Assembly (NCBI RefSeq): GCF_013364215.1
Contig: NZ_CP054923.1
Span: 3,782,001-3,846,000, forward strand
Origin: Verrucosispora sp. NA02020
GTDB taxonomy: Bacteria; Actinomycetota; Actinomycetes; Mycobacteriales; Micromonosporaceae
Reading direction: 5' to 3'
Length of the DNA: 64,000 bases
Shown in pieces: positions 50,437-59,185 of the stretch. Position numbers and translations under genes: made by a program. Position 1 is the first letter of the stretch, and the number at the start of each line of letters is the position of its first letter. The notes beneath the pieces are model-generated. The model had not been told where the DNA came from. It did no database searches and saw only the letters and a list, made by a program, of their open reading frames with translations.

Positions 50437-51789
50437 GTGTCTGAATGGATCCTGCTCGGAATAGGCCTGTTGCTCACCGTGGGCACTGGCATGTTCGTGG
50501 CGTCCGAATTCGCGCTGGTCAATCTGAACCGGGGTGACCTCGAGGCGCGTCAGTCCCGGGGAGAGAAGCGGCTCGGTCCGACGATCGCCGCACTCAAGAT
50601 CACGTCGACGCACCTGTCCAGCGCACAGCTCGGCATCTCGTTGACCACCCTGCTCACCGGTTACACCTTCGAGCCCGCCGTCAGCTCGCTGCTGGCCGAC
50701 CCGCTGGGCGCGGTCGGCGTACCGGACGGGGCGGTGACCGCCGTCGGCGCGGTCGTCGGCATCCTGTTGGCGACGCTCTTCTCGATGGTGATCGGTGAGC
50801 TGGTTCCCAAGAACTTCGCGCTCGCCGTGCCGTTGCAGACGGCGAAGCTCGTGGTGCCGTTCCAGGCGCTCTTCACCACCGTGCTGAAGCCGGTGATCCT
50901 GCTCTTCAACAACACCGCCAACGCGGTGATCCGGGCCTTCGGCATCGAGCCGAAGGAGGAGCTGTCCGGAGCTCGCAGCGCCGAGGAGCTCAGCTCGCTG
51001 CTGCGCCACTCGGCCCGCGCCGGCGTCCTCGACCCGGACCATGCCACGCTGCTGGACCGCACGCTGCGCTTCTCCGGACACGACGCGTCCGACGTGATGA
51101 CGCCGCGAGTCCGGATGACGGCGGTGGGCGCCTCCGCCACCGCCGACGAGATCATCGAGCGGGCCACCGCCACCGGGCTGTCCCGGTTTCCGGTGATCGG
51201 CCGGGACGTCGACGACATCGTCGGGGTGCTGCACGTCAAGCACGCCTTCGCGATCCCGCCGGCCGAACGCGCCGGGGTGCGGGCGCAGGACCTCGTGGTC
51301 GAGCCGGCCCGGATCCCCGAGACCATGCACCTCGACGTGCTGTTGCCGACCCTGCGCGGCGGTGGCCTGCAGTTCGCGGTCGTCTACGACGAGCACGGCG
51401 GCACCGCCGGGATCGTCACCCTGGAGGACCTGGTCGAGGAGATCATCGGGGACCTGGAGGACGAGCACGACCGCGCCCGCGTCGTCATGCGGCGCCGGGG
51501 CAGGTCGGTCTACTTCGACGCCTCGCTGCGGCCGGACGAGATCTTCGAGCGGGCCCGCATCGTGGTCCCCGAGGACGAGGAGTACGACACCGTCGCCGGG
51601 TTCGTCACCGCCCACCTCGGCCGCTTCCCCACGGTCGGCGACGAGGTGGCCATCGAGGGCGGGGTGCTCCGGGTCGAGCACCTCAACGGTGTGCAGGCCG
51701 ACCGGCTGCGCTTCGTACCCACCGAGACCACCGGCGGCTCCGGCGCGGACCGCCGGGTCGACGACCGTCAGGAAGGGGCGATCCGATGA
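50437..51789 (+). CDS. CNNM/CorC-type transporter with CBS domains
   Basis: A 450-residue membrane protein of the hemolysin-C-like CNNM family. The CNNM transmembrane domain spans about 1-200 (SEFALVNLNRGDLEAR, then TLFSMVIGELVPKNFALAV), a CBS pair about 215-340 (VMTPRVRMTAVGASATADEIIERA; EHGGTAGIVTLEDLVEEIIGDL), and a C-terminal CorC/HlyC domain about 355-435. Members export Mg2+ or Co2+, or sense Mg-ATP through CBS. AGGGG precedes the GTG. The next CNNM gene overlaps its stop (ATGA); the two may form a heterodimer. Confidence 0.9.
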   Translation: MSEWILLGIGLLLTVGTGMFVASEFALVNLNRGDLEARQSRGEKRLGPTIAALKITSTHLSSAQLGISLTTLLTGYTFEPAVSSLLADPLGAVGVPDGAVTAVGAVVGILLATLFSMVIGELVPKNFALAVPLQTAKLVVPFQALFTTVLKPVILLFNNTANAVIRAFGIEPKEELSGARSAEELSSLLRHSARAGVLDPDHATLLDRTLRFSGHDASDVMTPRVRMTAVGASATADEIIERATATGLSRFPVIGRDVDDIVGVLHVKHAFAIPPAERAGVRAQDLVVEPARIPETMHLDVLLPTLRGGGLQFAVVYDEHGGTAGIVTLEDLVEEIIGDLEDEHDRARVVMRRRGRSVYFDASLRPDEIFERARIVVPEDEEYDTVAGFVTAHLGRFPTVGDEVAIEGGVLRVEHLNGVQADRLRFVPTETTGGSGADRRVDDRQEGAIR

Positions 51790-52820
51790 GTGCGTACCTG
51801 CCCGGCATCATCTGGCTGTTCGTCCTGCTGGTGGTCAACGCGTTCTTCGTCGGCGCGGAGTTCGCGGTGATCTCCGCCCGTCGCTCCCAGATCGAGCCGA
51901 AGGCGCAGGCCGGCAGCCGGGCGGCGCAGACCACGCTCTGGGCCATGGAGCACGCCACCCTGATGCTCGCCACCAGCCAGCTCGGTATCACCGTGTGTTC
52001 GCTGCTCATCCTGAACGTCTCCGAGCCGGCGATCCACCACCTGCTGGAGATCCCGCTGGCGAACACCCCGCTGTCGCCCGGCATGGTCTCGGTGCTCGCG
52101 TTCGTCGTGGCGCTGGTGCTGGTCACCTTCCTGCACGTGGTGTTCGGTGAGATGGTGCCGAAGAACATCTCGTTCTCGGTGCCGACCCGGGCCGCGCTGA
52201 TCCTGGCCCCGCCGCTGGTGCTTGTCGCCCGGGTCTTCAACCCGATCATCTGGACCCTGAACGGGATCGCCAACGGCGTCCTGCGACTGTTCCGGGTGAC
52301 CCCGAAGGACGAGGCCACCAGCACGTACACGCTCGACGAGGTGGCCACCATCGTGGCGCAGTCGACCCGCGAGGGAGTGCTCGTCGACGGCAACGGCGCC
52401 CTCACCGCCGCCGTCGAGTTCACCGGCAAGACCGTCGGTGACGTGGAGGTGCCGTTGGTGGACCTGGTGATGCTGCCGGCACCGGTGACGCCCGCCGAGA
52501 TCCAGCAGGCGGTGGCCGCGCACGGCTACTCCCGCTACCTGCTCACCACCGGCGGGGAACCCAGCGGGTACCTGCACATCAAGGACGTCATGGACCTGAC
52601 CGGCGACGCCTGGACCAGCCCGGTCCCGGCCAAGCGGGTCCGCCGGCTCGCGTCGGTGCGGCGCGACAGCGAGCTGGAGGACGCCCTCACCGCGATCCGC
52701 CGCAGCGGCGCCCACGTGGCCCGGGTCCTCGACTCCGACGGCGGCTCCACCGGCGTGATCTTCCTGGAGGACATCGTCGAGGAGCTGATCGGCGAGGTCC
52801 AGGACGTGACCGTCCGCTGA
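51786..52820 (+). CDS. Second CNNM/CBS transporter-like protein
   Basis: A 344-residue paralogue of the preceding protein: CNNM domain about 1-190 (GAEFAVISARRSQIE, VVFGEMVPKNISFSV) and CBS pair about 205-340 ending STGVIFLEDIVEELIGEVQD. It lacks the C-terminal CorC/HlyC domain, and its first CBS region is less conserved. Translational coupling (ATGA) with its longer neighbour suggests they assemble together. A 12-bp terminator hairpin follows 10 nt after the stop. Confidence 0.9.
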   Translation: MSAYLPGIIWLFVLLVVNAFFVGAEFAVISARRSQIEPKAQAGSRAAQTTLWAMEHATLMLATSQLGITVCSLLILNVSEPAIHHLLEIPLANTPLSPGMVSVLAFVVALVLVTFLHVVFGEMVPKNISFSVPTRAALILAPPLVLVARVFNPIIWTLNGIANGVLRLFRVTPKDEATSTYTLDEVATIVAQSTREGVLVDGNGALTAAVEFTGKTVGDVEVPLVDLVMLPAPVTPAEIQQAVAAHGYSRYLLTTGGEPSGYLHIKDVMDLTGDAWTSPVPAKRVRRLASVRRDSELEDALTAIRRSGAHVARVLDSDGGSTGVIFLEDIVEELIGEVQDVTVR

Positions 52821-52830
52821 CCGCCCCGGT

Positions 52831-52866
52831 CTCCCGGCGCGGGGGTTCCCGCCTCCGCGCCGGGAG
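52831..52866 (+). terminator. 12-bp hairpin terminator after the CNNM genes
   Basis: CTCCCGGCGCGG (52831-52842) pairs perfectly with CCGCGCCGGGAG (52855-52866) around a 12-nt loop, 10 nt after the stop. No T-run. Confidence 0.7.
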
Positions 52867-53021
52867 CCGGCCGTCACCGCGTTCTCACCACCGGCAACCC
52901 CGGGAAAACTCAGGGTCGCCGGTGGTCGCTGATGCGTGGTGGCTGCTCACGGCCGCCGGGTAGCGTCAGCGGGGTGCTCGTCACGAGCACGTCCACGCGC
53001 GTCATCGGGGGGAGCAACCAC

Positions 53022-55472
53022 GTGGAATCCGCCGGTGCCGCCGGTCGAGGGCAGGCCACGGACGAGATGGATCCGGTCGACACGCAGAGTCTCGATCCGG
53101 TCACCGCAGAGCGGATCCGGACCGGGCTGTCGGTCGGGGAGGTGGCCGAGCGGGTCGCCGCCGGAGGAGTCAACGACCTGCCGCCGAGCACCAGCCGCAG
53201 CCTCTGGCAGATCGTCCGGGCCAACCTGTTCACCCGGATCAACGCCATCATCGGCGTGCTGTTCGCCATCATCGTGGTGGTCGGCCCGATCCAGGACGCC
53301 CTCTTCGGCGGCGTGATCATCGCGAACACCCTGATCGGCATCATCCAGGAGGTCCGCGCCAAGCGCACCCTGGACCGGCTGGCGATCGTCGGCGAGGCCC
53401 GCCCCCGGGTACGCCGTGGTGGCCGGACCGTCGACCTGACCTCGTCCGAGCTGGTCCTCGACGACGTGATCGAGCTGGGCCCCGGCGACAAGATCGTGGT
53501 GGACGGGCGGCTGGCCGCCGTGGACGGCCTGGAGGTCGACGAGTCGCTGCTGACCGGCGAGGCCGACCCGGTGGTCAAGGCGGTCGGCGACAACGTGCTC
53601 TCCGGCAGCTTCGTGGTGGCCGGCACCGGCGTCTTCAGCGCCACCCGGGTCGGCCGGGACGCGTACGCGGCACAGATCGCCGAGGAGGCCAAACGCTTCA
53701 CCCTGGTCGACTCCGAGCTGCGCAGCGGCATCGACCGGATCCTGCGCTTCGTCACCTGGGCGATCGTCCCCGCCGGCATCGCGCTGATCATCAGCCAGTT
53801 GCTGGTCAACCGGGACGACCTGCCCGAGGCGGTACGCCGGATGGTGGCCGGGCTGGTGCCGATGGTGCCCGAGGGCCTGGTGCTGCTGACCTCGGTCGCC
53901 TTCGCGGTCGGCGTGATCCGCCTCGGCAAACGGCAGTGCCTGGTGCAGGAACTGCCCGCCATCGAGGGTCTGGCCCGGGTCGACGTGGTGTGCCTGGACA
54001 AGACCGGCACGCTCACCGAGGCGACGATGGACGTGGCGGAGATCCGGTCGCTGACGCCGGACGTGCCGGTGGAGGTGGTGCTCGGCGCGCTCGGCATCGG
54101 CGACGAACGGCCCAACGCCAGCATGCGGGCGATCGTCGAGCGGTGTCCCGCCCCGCCCGGCTGGCGCGTACGCGAGACCGCGCCGTTCTCCTCGGCGCGC
54201 AAGTGGAGTGGCGCGACGCTCGCCGAGCCGTCCGGCCGCACCGGCACCTGGCTGATCGGTGCGCCGGAGATGCTGCTCACCGAGCATCCGGCCTTGACCG
54301 AGGCGGACACCTACGGTCGGCAGGGCCTGCGGGTGCTGCTGCTCGCCCGATACTCGCGCCCGCTCACCGAGGCGCTGGCGGACCCGGCGGCGGTGCCGCA
54401 GGCCACCGTCCCGGTCGCGCTCGTCGTGCTCCGGCAGCGGGTCCGCCCGGAGGCGTCGGACACCCTGCGCTACTTCGCCGACCAGGGCGTCGCCGCGAAG
54501 GTCATCTCCGGTGACAACGCGGTCTCGGTCGGCGCGGTGGCCCGCAGCGTGGACGTGCCGGGCGCCGCCGAGCCGGTGGACGCGCGGACCCTCTCCACCG
54601 ACCCGAAGGTGCTGGCGAGCACCGTGGAGACCCACTCGGTCTTCGGCCGCGTCGGCCCGCAGCAGAAGCGGGCCATGGTGGCCGCCCTCCAGTCCCAGGG
54701 GCACACCGTGGCGATGACCGGCGACGGCGTCAACGACGTCCTCGCGCTCAAGGACGCCGACATCGGCATCTCGATGGGTTCGGGCAGCGCGGCGGCCCGG
54801 GGCGTCTCCCAGATCGTGCTGCTCGACAACAACTTCTCCGCGCTGCCCTCGGTGGTCGCCGAGGGCCGACGGGTGATCGGCAACATCGAGCGGGTCGCCA
54901 ACCTCTTCCTGACCAAGACGGTCTACTCGGTGCTGCTCGCGATCATCGTGGTGCTCGCGTCCGTGCCGTACCCGTTCCTGCCCCGGCACCTGACCCTGAT
55001 CGGGTCGCTCACCATCGGCATCCCGGCGTTCGTGCTGGCGTTGGCGCCGAACGTGGAACGCGCCCGGCCAGACTTCGTCAGCCGGGTGTTGCGGTTCGCG
55101 GTCCCCGGCGGCGTCCTCGCCGCCACCGCCACCATCGGCGCGTACGCGGCCGCCCGTGCCCACTACGGCGGCGACCTCGCCGCGGAGACGTCGGTCGCCA
55201 CGCTGACGCTGTTCGTCGTGGCGCTCTGGGCGCTGTCCATCATCGCCCGGCCGTACACCTGGTGGCGGATCCTGTTGGTGCTGTGCATGGGTCTGGCCTT
55301 CACCACGGTGCTGGTGGTGCCCGGCCTCCAGGAGTTCTTCCAGCTCCGGCTGATCGGCGTCCAGGCCCCGGTGACCGGGGCCGCCGTCGCCGTCGGCGCG
55401 GGCCTGCTGATGGAGGCCGTCTGGGCGGTCACCCGTCGCCGGGCGACACCACCGCCCACCCCGACCGACTGA
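53022..55472 (+). CDS. Cation-transporting P-type ATPase, CtpE-like
   Basis: An 816-residue P-type ATPase. Phosphorylation motif DKTGTLTEATMD with Asp326, actuator loop LLTGEADP, hinge MTGDGVNDVLALKDADIG, and membrane motif VPMVPEGLVLL (PEGL instead of heavy-metal CPC) match mycobacterial CtpE, a calcium-uptake ATPase. About ten membrane helices; no N-terminal metal-binding domain. The GTG at 53022 follows GGGGGGAG by 7 nt. An in-frame GTG at 52974 lies 7 nt after TAGCGT (52961-52966), so either a leaderless longer form or a 48-nt leader is possible. Near the CNNM genes, it suggests divalent-cation homeostasis. Confidence 0.9.
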   Translation: MESAGAAGRGQATDEMDPVDTQSLDPVTAERIRTGLSVGEVAERVAAGGVNDLPPSTSRSLWQIVRANLFTRINAIIGVLFAIIVVVGPIQDALFGGVIIANTLIGIIQEVRAKRTLDRLAIVGEARPRVRRGGRTVDLTSSELVLDDVIELGPGDKIVVDGRLAAVDGLEVDESLLTGEADPVVKAVGDNVLSGSFVVAGTGVFSATRVGRDAYAAQIAEEAKRFTLVDSELRSGIDRILRFVTWAIVPAGIALIISQLLVNRDDLPEAVRRMVAGLVPMVPEGLVLLTSVAFAVGVIRLGKRQCLVQELPAIEGLARVDVVCLDKTGTLTEATMDVAEIRSLTPDVPVEVVLGALGIGDERPNASMRAIVERCPAPPGWRVRETAPFSSARKWSGATLAEPSGRTGTWLIGAPEMLLTEHPALTEADTYGRQGLRVLLLARYSRPLTEALADPAAVPQATVPVALVVLRQRVRPEASDTLRYFADQGVAAKVISGDNAVSVGAVARSVDVPGAAEPVDARTLSTDPKVLASTVETHSVFGRVGPQQKRAMVAALQSQGHTVAMTGDGVNDVLALKDADIGISMGSGSAAARGVSQIVLLDNNFSALPSVVAEGRRVIGNIERVANLFLTKTVYSVLLAIIVVLASVPYPFLPRHLTLIGSLTIGIPAFVLALAPNVERARPDFVSRVLRFAVPGGVLAATATIGAYAAARAHYGGDLAAETSVATLTLFVVALWALSIIARPYTWWRILLVLCMGLAFTTVLVVPGLQEFFQLRLIGVQAPVTGAAVAVGAGLLMEAVWAVTRRRATPPPTPTD

Positions 55473-55513
55473 CCACCCGAGCGGGTCGGCCTTCCGGAGA
55501 GCCCCGCGACGAC

Positions 55514-55550
55514 GTGGAGCCCGGCATCCCCGAGGGGTGCCGGGCTCCAC
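55514..55550. terminator. Bidirectional terminator hairpin
   Basis: A 13-bp perfect stem (55514-55526 with 55538-55550) continues as four more pairs after one bulged T, closed by a GA loop. It lies between the convergent P-type ATPase (stop 55472) and transglycosylase-like gene (stop 55563), so it can serve both. No T-run. Confidence 0.75.
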
Positions 55551-55562
55551 GGTGGGTGGCCG

Positions 55563-57179
55563 CTACTTCAGCGTGAACGTCTGCTTCGGGTTGAACACGC
55601 AGAGCCAGCTCATCATCGGGGCGCCCGCCGAGTGTCCCTCGACGTCCAGGCACCGGTCGGTGTCCCGGTTGAACAGGGAGCGGCGGCCGTTGGACTCGAT
55701 CCACTCCCACTTCTGCGCCGGGTTGCCGCTACAGAGTGCGACCTGCACCGGGGTGCCGTCCTTCGCCTCGCCCCAGGCGACGTCGAGGCAGAGGCCGTTG
55801 GCCCGGACGCTGCCGTCGGACCGGAAGGTCCACCACTGCGACTGCGTCTCCCGGCACCGCTCCAGCGTGGCGCGTACGCCGTCGCTGGTGCCGGCGGTGA
55901 CGCAGAGCCCGGTCTCCATGCCGACGAGCTGCTTCGCCCCGGACGGGCGCGCCGGCGGCTTCGCCACCGGCGTCTCGGCACGGGTTCGCGACGGCGAGGC
56001 GGAGGGGCGCGGCGACGGGTTGTCCGGGTCGGTGTCCGGCGACTGCGGGTCGGACGGCTCCGGGGACGGGCTGCCGGTCGGGGTGGGGGAGGCCGAGGGG
56101 GCCGGGCTCGTGGTGCGTACCTTCACCGCGAGCCGGCTGTCCAGCTCGTAGTACTCGGTGTGCTCGCGGACCGTACGCAGGAACGCCTGCGTGGAGCGGT
56201 CCAGCTCGCCCCCGGTCTGCCGCACCGCCGTCGGCCCGCCACGGTACGCGGCCAGCGCCAGCAGGTACGGGTCACCCTCGATGCCGGCGAGTTCGGTCCG
56301 CATCGCGCACATCGTGGCGCCCAGCGCCGGGATGGCCGTGCGCGGTTCCCAGACCGAGGCGGTGGTCGGGCCGTACTCCTGCCACACCTCCGGCAGGAAC
56401 TGGGCGATACCGCGCCGGCCGTCCGCGCCGAGCAGGTTCGGATCGAACCCGGACAGGGCCATCACCTGGGCGGCGACCGCGGCGGGCGGGACCTCCGCGC
56501 AGATCGTGCCGGCGCGGACGACGTGCTGGACGTAGTCGGCCGGGACCGCCCTGGGCGGCTGCCGGTCGGGGCCCGGCCCGGGCTCGTCGGAGCGGCCGAA
56601 CGAGGGAAGCCTGTTGTAGTACGCCGAGTAGCCGCTGACCCGGTCGACGTACTCGACCGCCGACGGCGGGATGCCGCCGTTGGTCCGGACGTCGTCGAGC
56701 CCGGTGTGGTACGCGGCCAGCGACAACCGCCACGCGTCCCCGTCGAGCCGGGACACCCGGATGTGTCCGCTCAGGTCGCACATGTGGTGGGCCAGCGCCA
56801 TCACGTTCGCCGTGGTGTCCGAGCGCCGCGCGTTCGGCCATGGCGCCCAGGACCGCCACGCCTCGGAGTCCAGCCCCGCGATGCCCTCGCCGCCGGAGGC
56901 GGTGCCGGTGGCGGTGGCGCGCATGCCCGACTCGGCCATGAGCTGGCCGGCGAGCCGGGACGGGGTCAGGACGGGACAGGACCGGGCGGCGGCCTGGATG
57001 GTGGTCAGGTGCTCGTCGGAGACGGGACGGCCGGTCGGCGCGTCCGTGTCCGAGGCCACGCCCCAACCGACGGCGGCGGCCACCGCGCACAACGCGGCCA
57101 GGCCGGCGACACCGCCGGCCACCGCGCGACGCGAGAACGTGCCCAGCCGGGGGCGGGCGGAGGGTCGATCGGGCTCCAC
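55563..57179 (-). CDS. Lytic-transglycosylase-like protein with ricin-type lectin domain
   Basis: A 538-residue exported protein. N-terminal membrane segment (about 19-43), then two SLT-like lysozyme folds: the first (about 65-190) keeps the catalytic Glu83 in QLMAESG; the second (about 220-345) has Leu242 at the equivalent place (QVMALSG) though it retains GIAQFLPEVW and LALAAYRGG. A Pro/Ser/Thr linker (about 355-410) leads to a C-terminal ricin-type beta-trefoil with QSQWW, AQKWEW and KQTF repeats. It probably cleaves or binds peptidoglycan outside the membrane. GTG start with GAAGGGAAG upstream. Confidence 0.87.
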   Translation of the reverse strand: MEPDRPSARPRLGTFSRRAVAGGVAGLAALCAVAAAVGWGVASDTDAPTGRPVSDEHLTTIQAAARSCPVLTPSRLAGQLMAESGMRATATGTASGGEGIAGLDSEAWRSWAPWPNARRSDTTANVMALAHHMCDLSGHIRVSRLDGDAWRLSLAAYHTGLDDVRTNGGIPPSAVEYVDRVSGYSAYYNRLPSFGRSDEPGPGPDRQPPRAVPADYVQHVVRAGTICAEVPPAAVAAQVMALSGFDPNLLGADGRRGIAQFLPEVWQEYGPTTASVWEPRTAIPALGATMCAMRTELAGIEGDPYLLALAAYRGGPTAVRQTGGELDRSTQAFLRTVREHTEYYELDSRLAVKVRTTSPAPSASPTPTGSPSPEPSDPQSPDTDPDNPSPRPSASPSRTRAETPVAKPPARPSGAKQLVGMETGLCVTAGTSDGVRATLERCRETQSQWWTFRSDGSVRANGLCLDVAWGEAKDGTPVQVALCSGNPAQKWEWIESNGRRSLFNRDTDRCLDVEGHSAGAPMMSWLCVFNPKQTFTLK

Positions 57180-57526
57180 GTGTCTTCCCTTCCGGTGCTG
57201 ACGTCACCGTCTCGACGCGCACACGGAACGCTCCGTTCAGCGTGGACGGCACGATCCCGGTGACCTGTGGGCCCGGTACGCCCGCCGTCGGAGGAGGGAC
57301 GTCGCGGTGCCCCTCGAAAGGGACTCCGGGACGCCCCTGTCCGGAGGGCGGACGGGGGACCGGACCGGGTCGATGGCCCCGAGGTGATCGGGGACTACCG
57401 ATGTCCCGTCGCGGCTGGGAAGCTCTGGGCACCGTGCGGCGGGGCGGGTCGGGGTCCCCGTCCCCGCGCCACGGCCGACCGGCGACCACTGCCGGTCGGG
57501 ACGGCTCGGCCGGAGGGGAACCAGGG
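57180..57526. other. Intergenic region, 347 bp, no gene called
   Basis: This divergent gap lies between the transglycosylase-like gene and an unknown rightward gene. It contains TGACGTCA-like sequence near 57199 and alternative in-frame starts for the rightward gene (ATG 57401 and ATG 57242), but coding from them would be Gly/Arg/Pro-rich and unlike a folded protein. I see no convincing hairpin or promoter. Confidence 0.4.
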
Positions 57527-58465
57527 GTGCGACGACTGCGGCGGGTCGCCGTCTCGGGTCTCGGCACGTTCGTGCCGATCGTGCTCCTGCCGGCCGGTCC
57601 GGCCCAGGCCGCCGCCCCGACGCCCTTCCCGCCGGGCGCGCCGCTGACCCAGGCCGCCGGCGTGTTCGGCGCGGTCATCCTGTTCGCCCTCGCGGTGGCG
57701 GTGCTGCGCGGTCGCCCCCGCCCGCCCTCCGCACCCGACCCGTCGATGCCGGCCGGATCGCCACCCACGATCACCCTGCTGACCCCGGCCGTGTCCGCTG
57801 CGGTGCCGACGCTCGCCGACCACTTCTCGCCTCGGCGCACCGGGACGTCGCCGGCCCGCACCGCCGTGCTGTCCCGCCCGATCGGACCCACCGTCGCGTC
57901 CAGGCCCGACGCACGCCCCCGCCCGCCGGGGCGGTCCACGCTGGTCGACCCGTACGCCCTGACCACCGAGGTCCTGCTCGACGGACGGGCGGTCACGGTG
58001 TCGCTCGACGGTGCCCGCGCCGATCGGCCCGGCCCGCCGCACACCTGGCGTGCCGGGGTCCGGGAGCCCTGCTCGGCGACCCTTCCGCTCCTGCTCGGTG
58101 CGGCGTCCGGCCGAATCCTCCAGGTCGACCTGGCCCGCTGCCCGGACGCGCTGACCCTGGGCGGTCCGCCGCCGCAGCAGCGGTGGTACGCGTCGCGCCT
58201 GGTCCGGCAGGTCCTCGACGCCGGTGGTCAGGTCACCGTGGTGGGCGACCTGACCGACGACCGCCTGCCGGCCGAGTGCCGCCGGGTCGCGGACGTCTTC
58301 GACCCACGACTGTCGCAGACCTCCGGCGTCGTGCTCGCCGCCGGGCTGGACCGGCGGGCCGTCCAGGTGGCCCGGCAGTTGAGCGTCTGCGGCGGGCCGG
58401 TGCCGGTCCTGCTCGGCGACGCGGTGCCGACGCGCTGGTCGATCCGGATCAGCCCGACCGTCTAG
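57527..58465 (+). CDS. Exported or membrane protein of unknown function
   Basis: A 312-residue protein. N-terminal signal sequence (RRLRR, hydrophobic core, LLPAGPAQAAAP cleavage site near residue 28), then a second hydrophobic helix (about 42-62), a disordered Pro-rich segment, and a C-terminal domain (about 150-312) with alternating strands such as ALTTEVLLDGRAVTVSLDG and QVTVVGDLTDDRLP. I do not recognise the fold. GTG 57527 is chosen because GGAGGGGA lies 8 nt upstream. It converges on the receiver-only gene; the 122-bp gap between them shows no clear terminator. Confidence 0.6.
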   Translation: MRRLRRVAVSGLGTFVPIVLLPAGPAQAAAPTPFPPGAPLTQAAGVFGAVILFALAVAVLRGRPRPPSAPDPSMPAGSPPTITLLTPAVSAAVPTLADHFSPRRTGTSPARTAVLSRPIGPTVASRPDARPRPPGRSTLVDPYALTTEVLLDGRAVTVSLDGARADRPGPPHTWRAGVREPCSATLPLLLGAASGRILQVDLARCPDALTLGGPPPQQRWYASRLVRQVLDAGGQVTVVGDLTDDRLPAECRRVADVFDPRLSQTSGVVLAAGLDRRAVQVARQLSVCGGPVPVLLGDAVPTRWSIRISPTV

Positions 58466-58587
58466 CGGGGGAGAGCGGCCCCCACCGGCCCGGACCACCG
58501 CGCGCGCAACGCCGGCCCGGGACAGACGTCCCCGCCGGAACGCCGCCCGGACTCCGCCTCGGCGCGACCGCCCTGACGAAGCAGGAC

Positions 58588-59064
58588 CTAGGTGTTCTGC
58601 GGTCGGGTGGACTCGCGCAGCGCCCAGGCGACCGCCGCCACCGCCACCGGTGACAGCCAGCCCAGTCCGGACGCGACGGCCCGCACGGCACCGAGCAGGT
58701 CCGCCGGCTCGTGGTGCCCGTACACCAGGCAGCCCTTGAACGGCGCGCGGAGCATGGTGCTGATCGTGCGGTGCTCGGTGGCGGCGGTCAACGCGATCAC
58801 CGGTGATCGCCGGGCCAGCGCCCGCACCAGGTCGGTGCCCTCGGGGGCGGTTATCCGATCGTCGAGCAGGGTCACGGTGGGCCGCATCCGGTCGGCGAGT
58901 GCCACCGCCTCACCGGCGTCACCGGTGAGCGCCACCACCCGGATCCGTTCCCCGGTGTCGAGCACGGTACGGATCACCGACCGCTCGCCCGGGTGCGGAT
59001 GCGCGATCAACACCCTGATCGTCGGCGCGGTCCGACCGACCGCGCGTACCTGCCGACTACCCAT
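58588..59064 (-). CDS. Degenerate receiver-only protein, paralogue of the adjacent response regulator
   Basis: A 158-residue protein matching the receiver part of the response regulator at 59186-59860 along its length (TVTLLDDR against TVTLLDHR; GLGWLSP against GQGWLSP), but with no LuxR HTH. The phosphorylatable Asp68 is kept, while the Mg-binding acidic pair DD is replaced by His-Pro (LIAHPHP), so normal phosphorylation is doubtful. ATG 59064 follows a GTG-ATG pair; upstream starts would add unlike sequence. It lies 121 nt beyond the response-regulator gene. It could be a decoy or a pseudo-receiver. Confidence 0.7.
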   Translation of the reverse strand: MGSRQVRAVGRTAPTIRVLIAHPHPGERSVIRTVLDTGERIRVVALTGDAGEAVALADRMRPTVTLLDDRITAPEGTDLVRALARRSPVIALTAATEHRTISTMLRAPFKGCLVYGHHEPADLLGAVRAVASGLGWLSPVAVAAVAWALRESTRPQNT

Positions 59065-59185
59065 CACGCCGAAGTCGCGCCTGGGCTGATACGGCTGCCA
59101 TCCGGTCCCCGCTCCCGTCGGTGTCGGGCGGTGCGACGTCACCACCGCCCACACAACGGCGCCGGGGCGCGCCGCGTTCAGCCGG

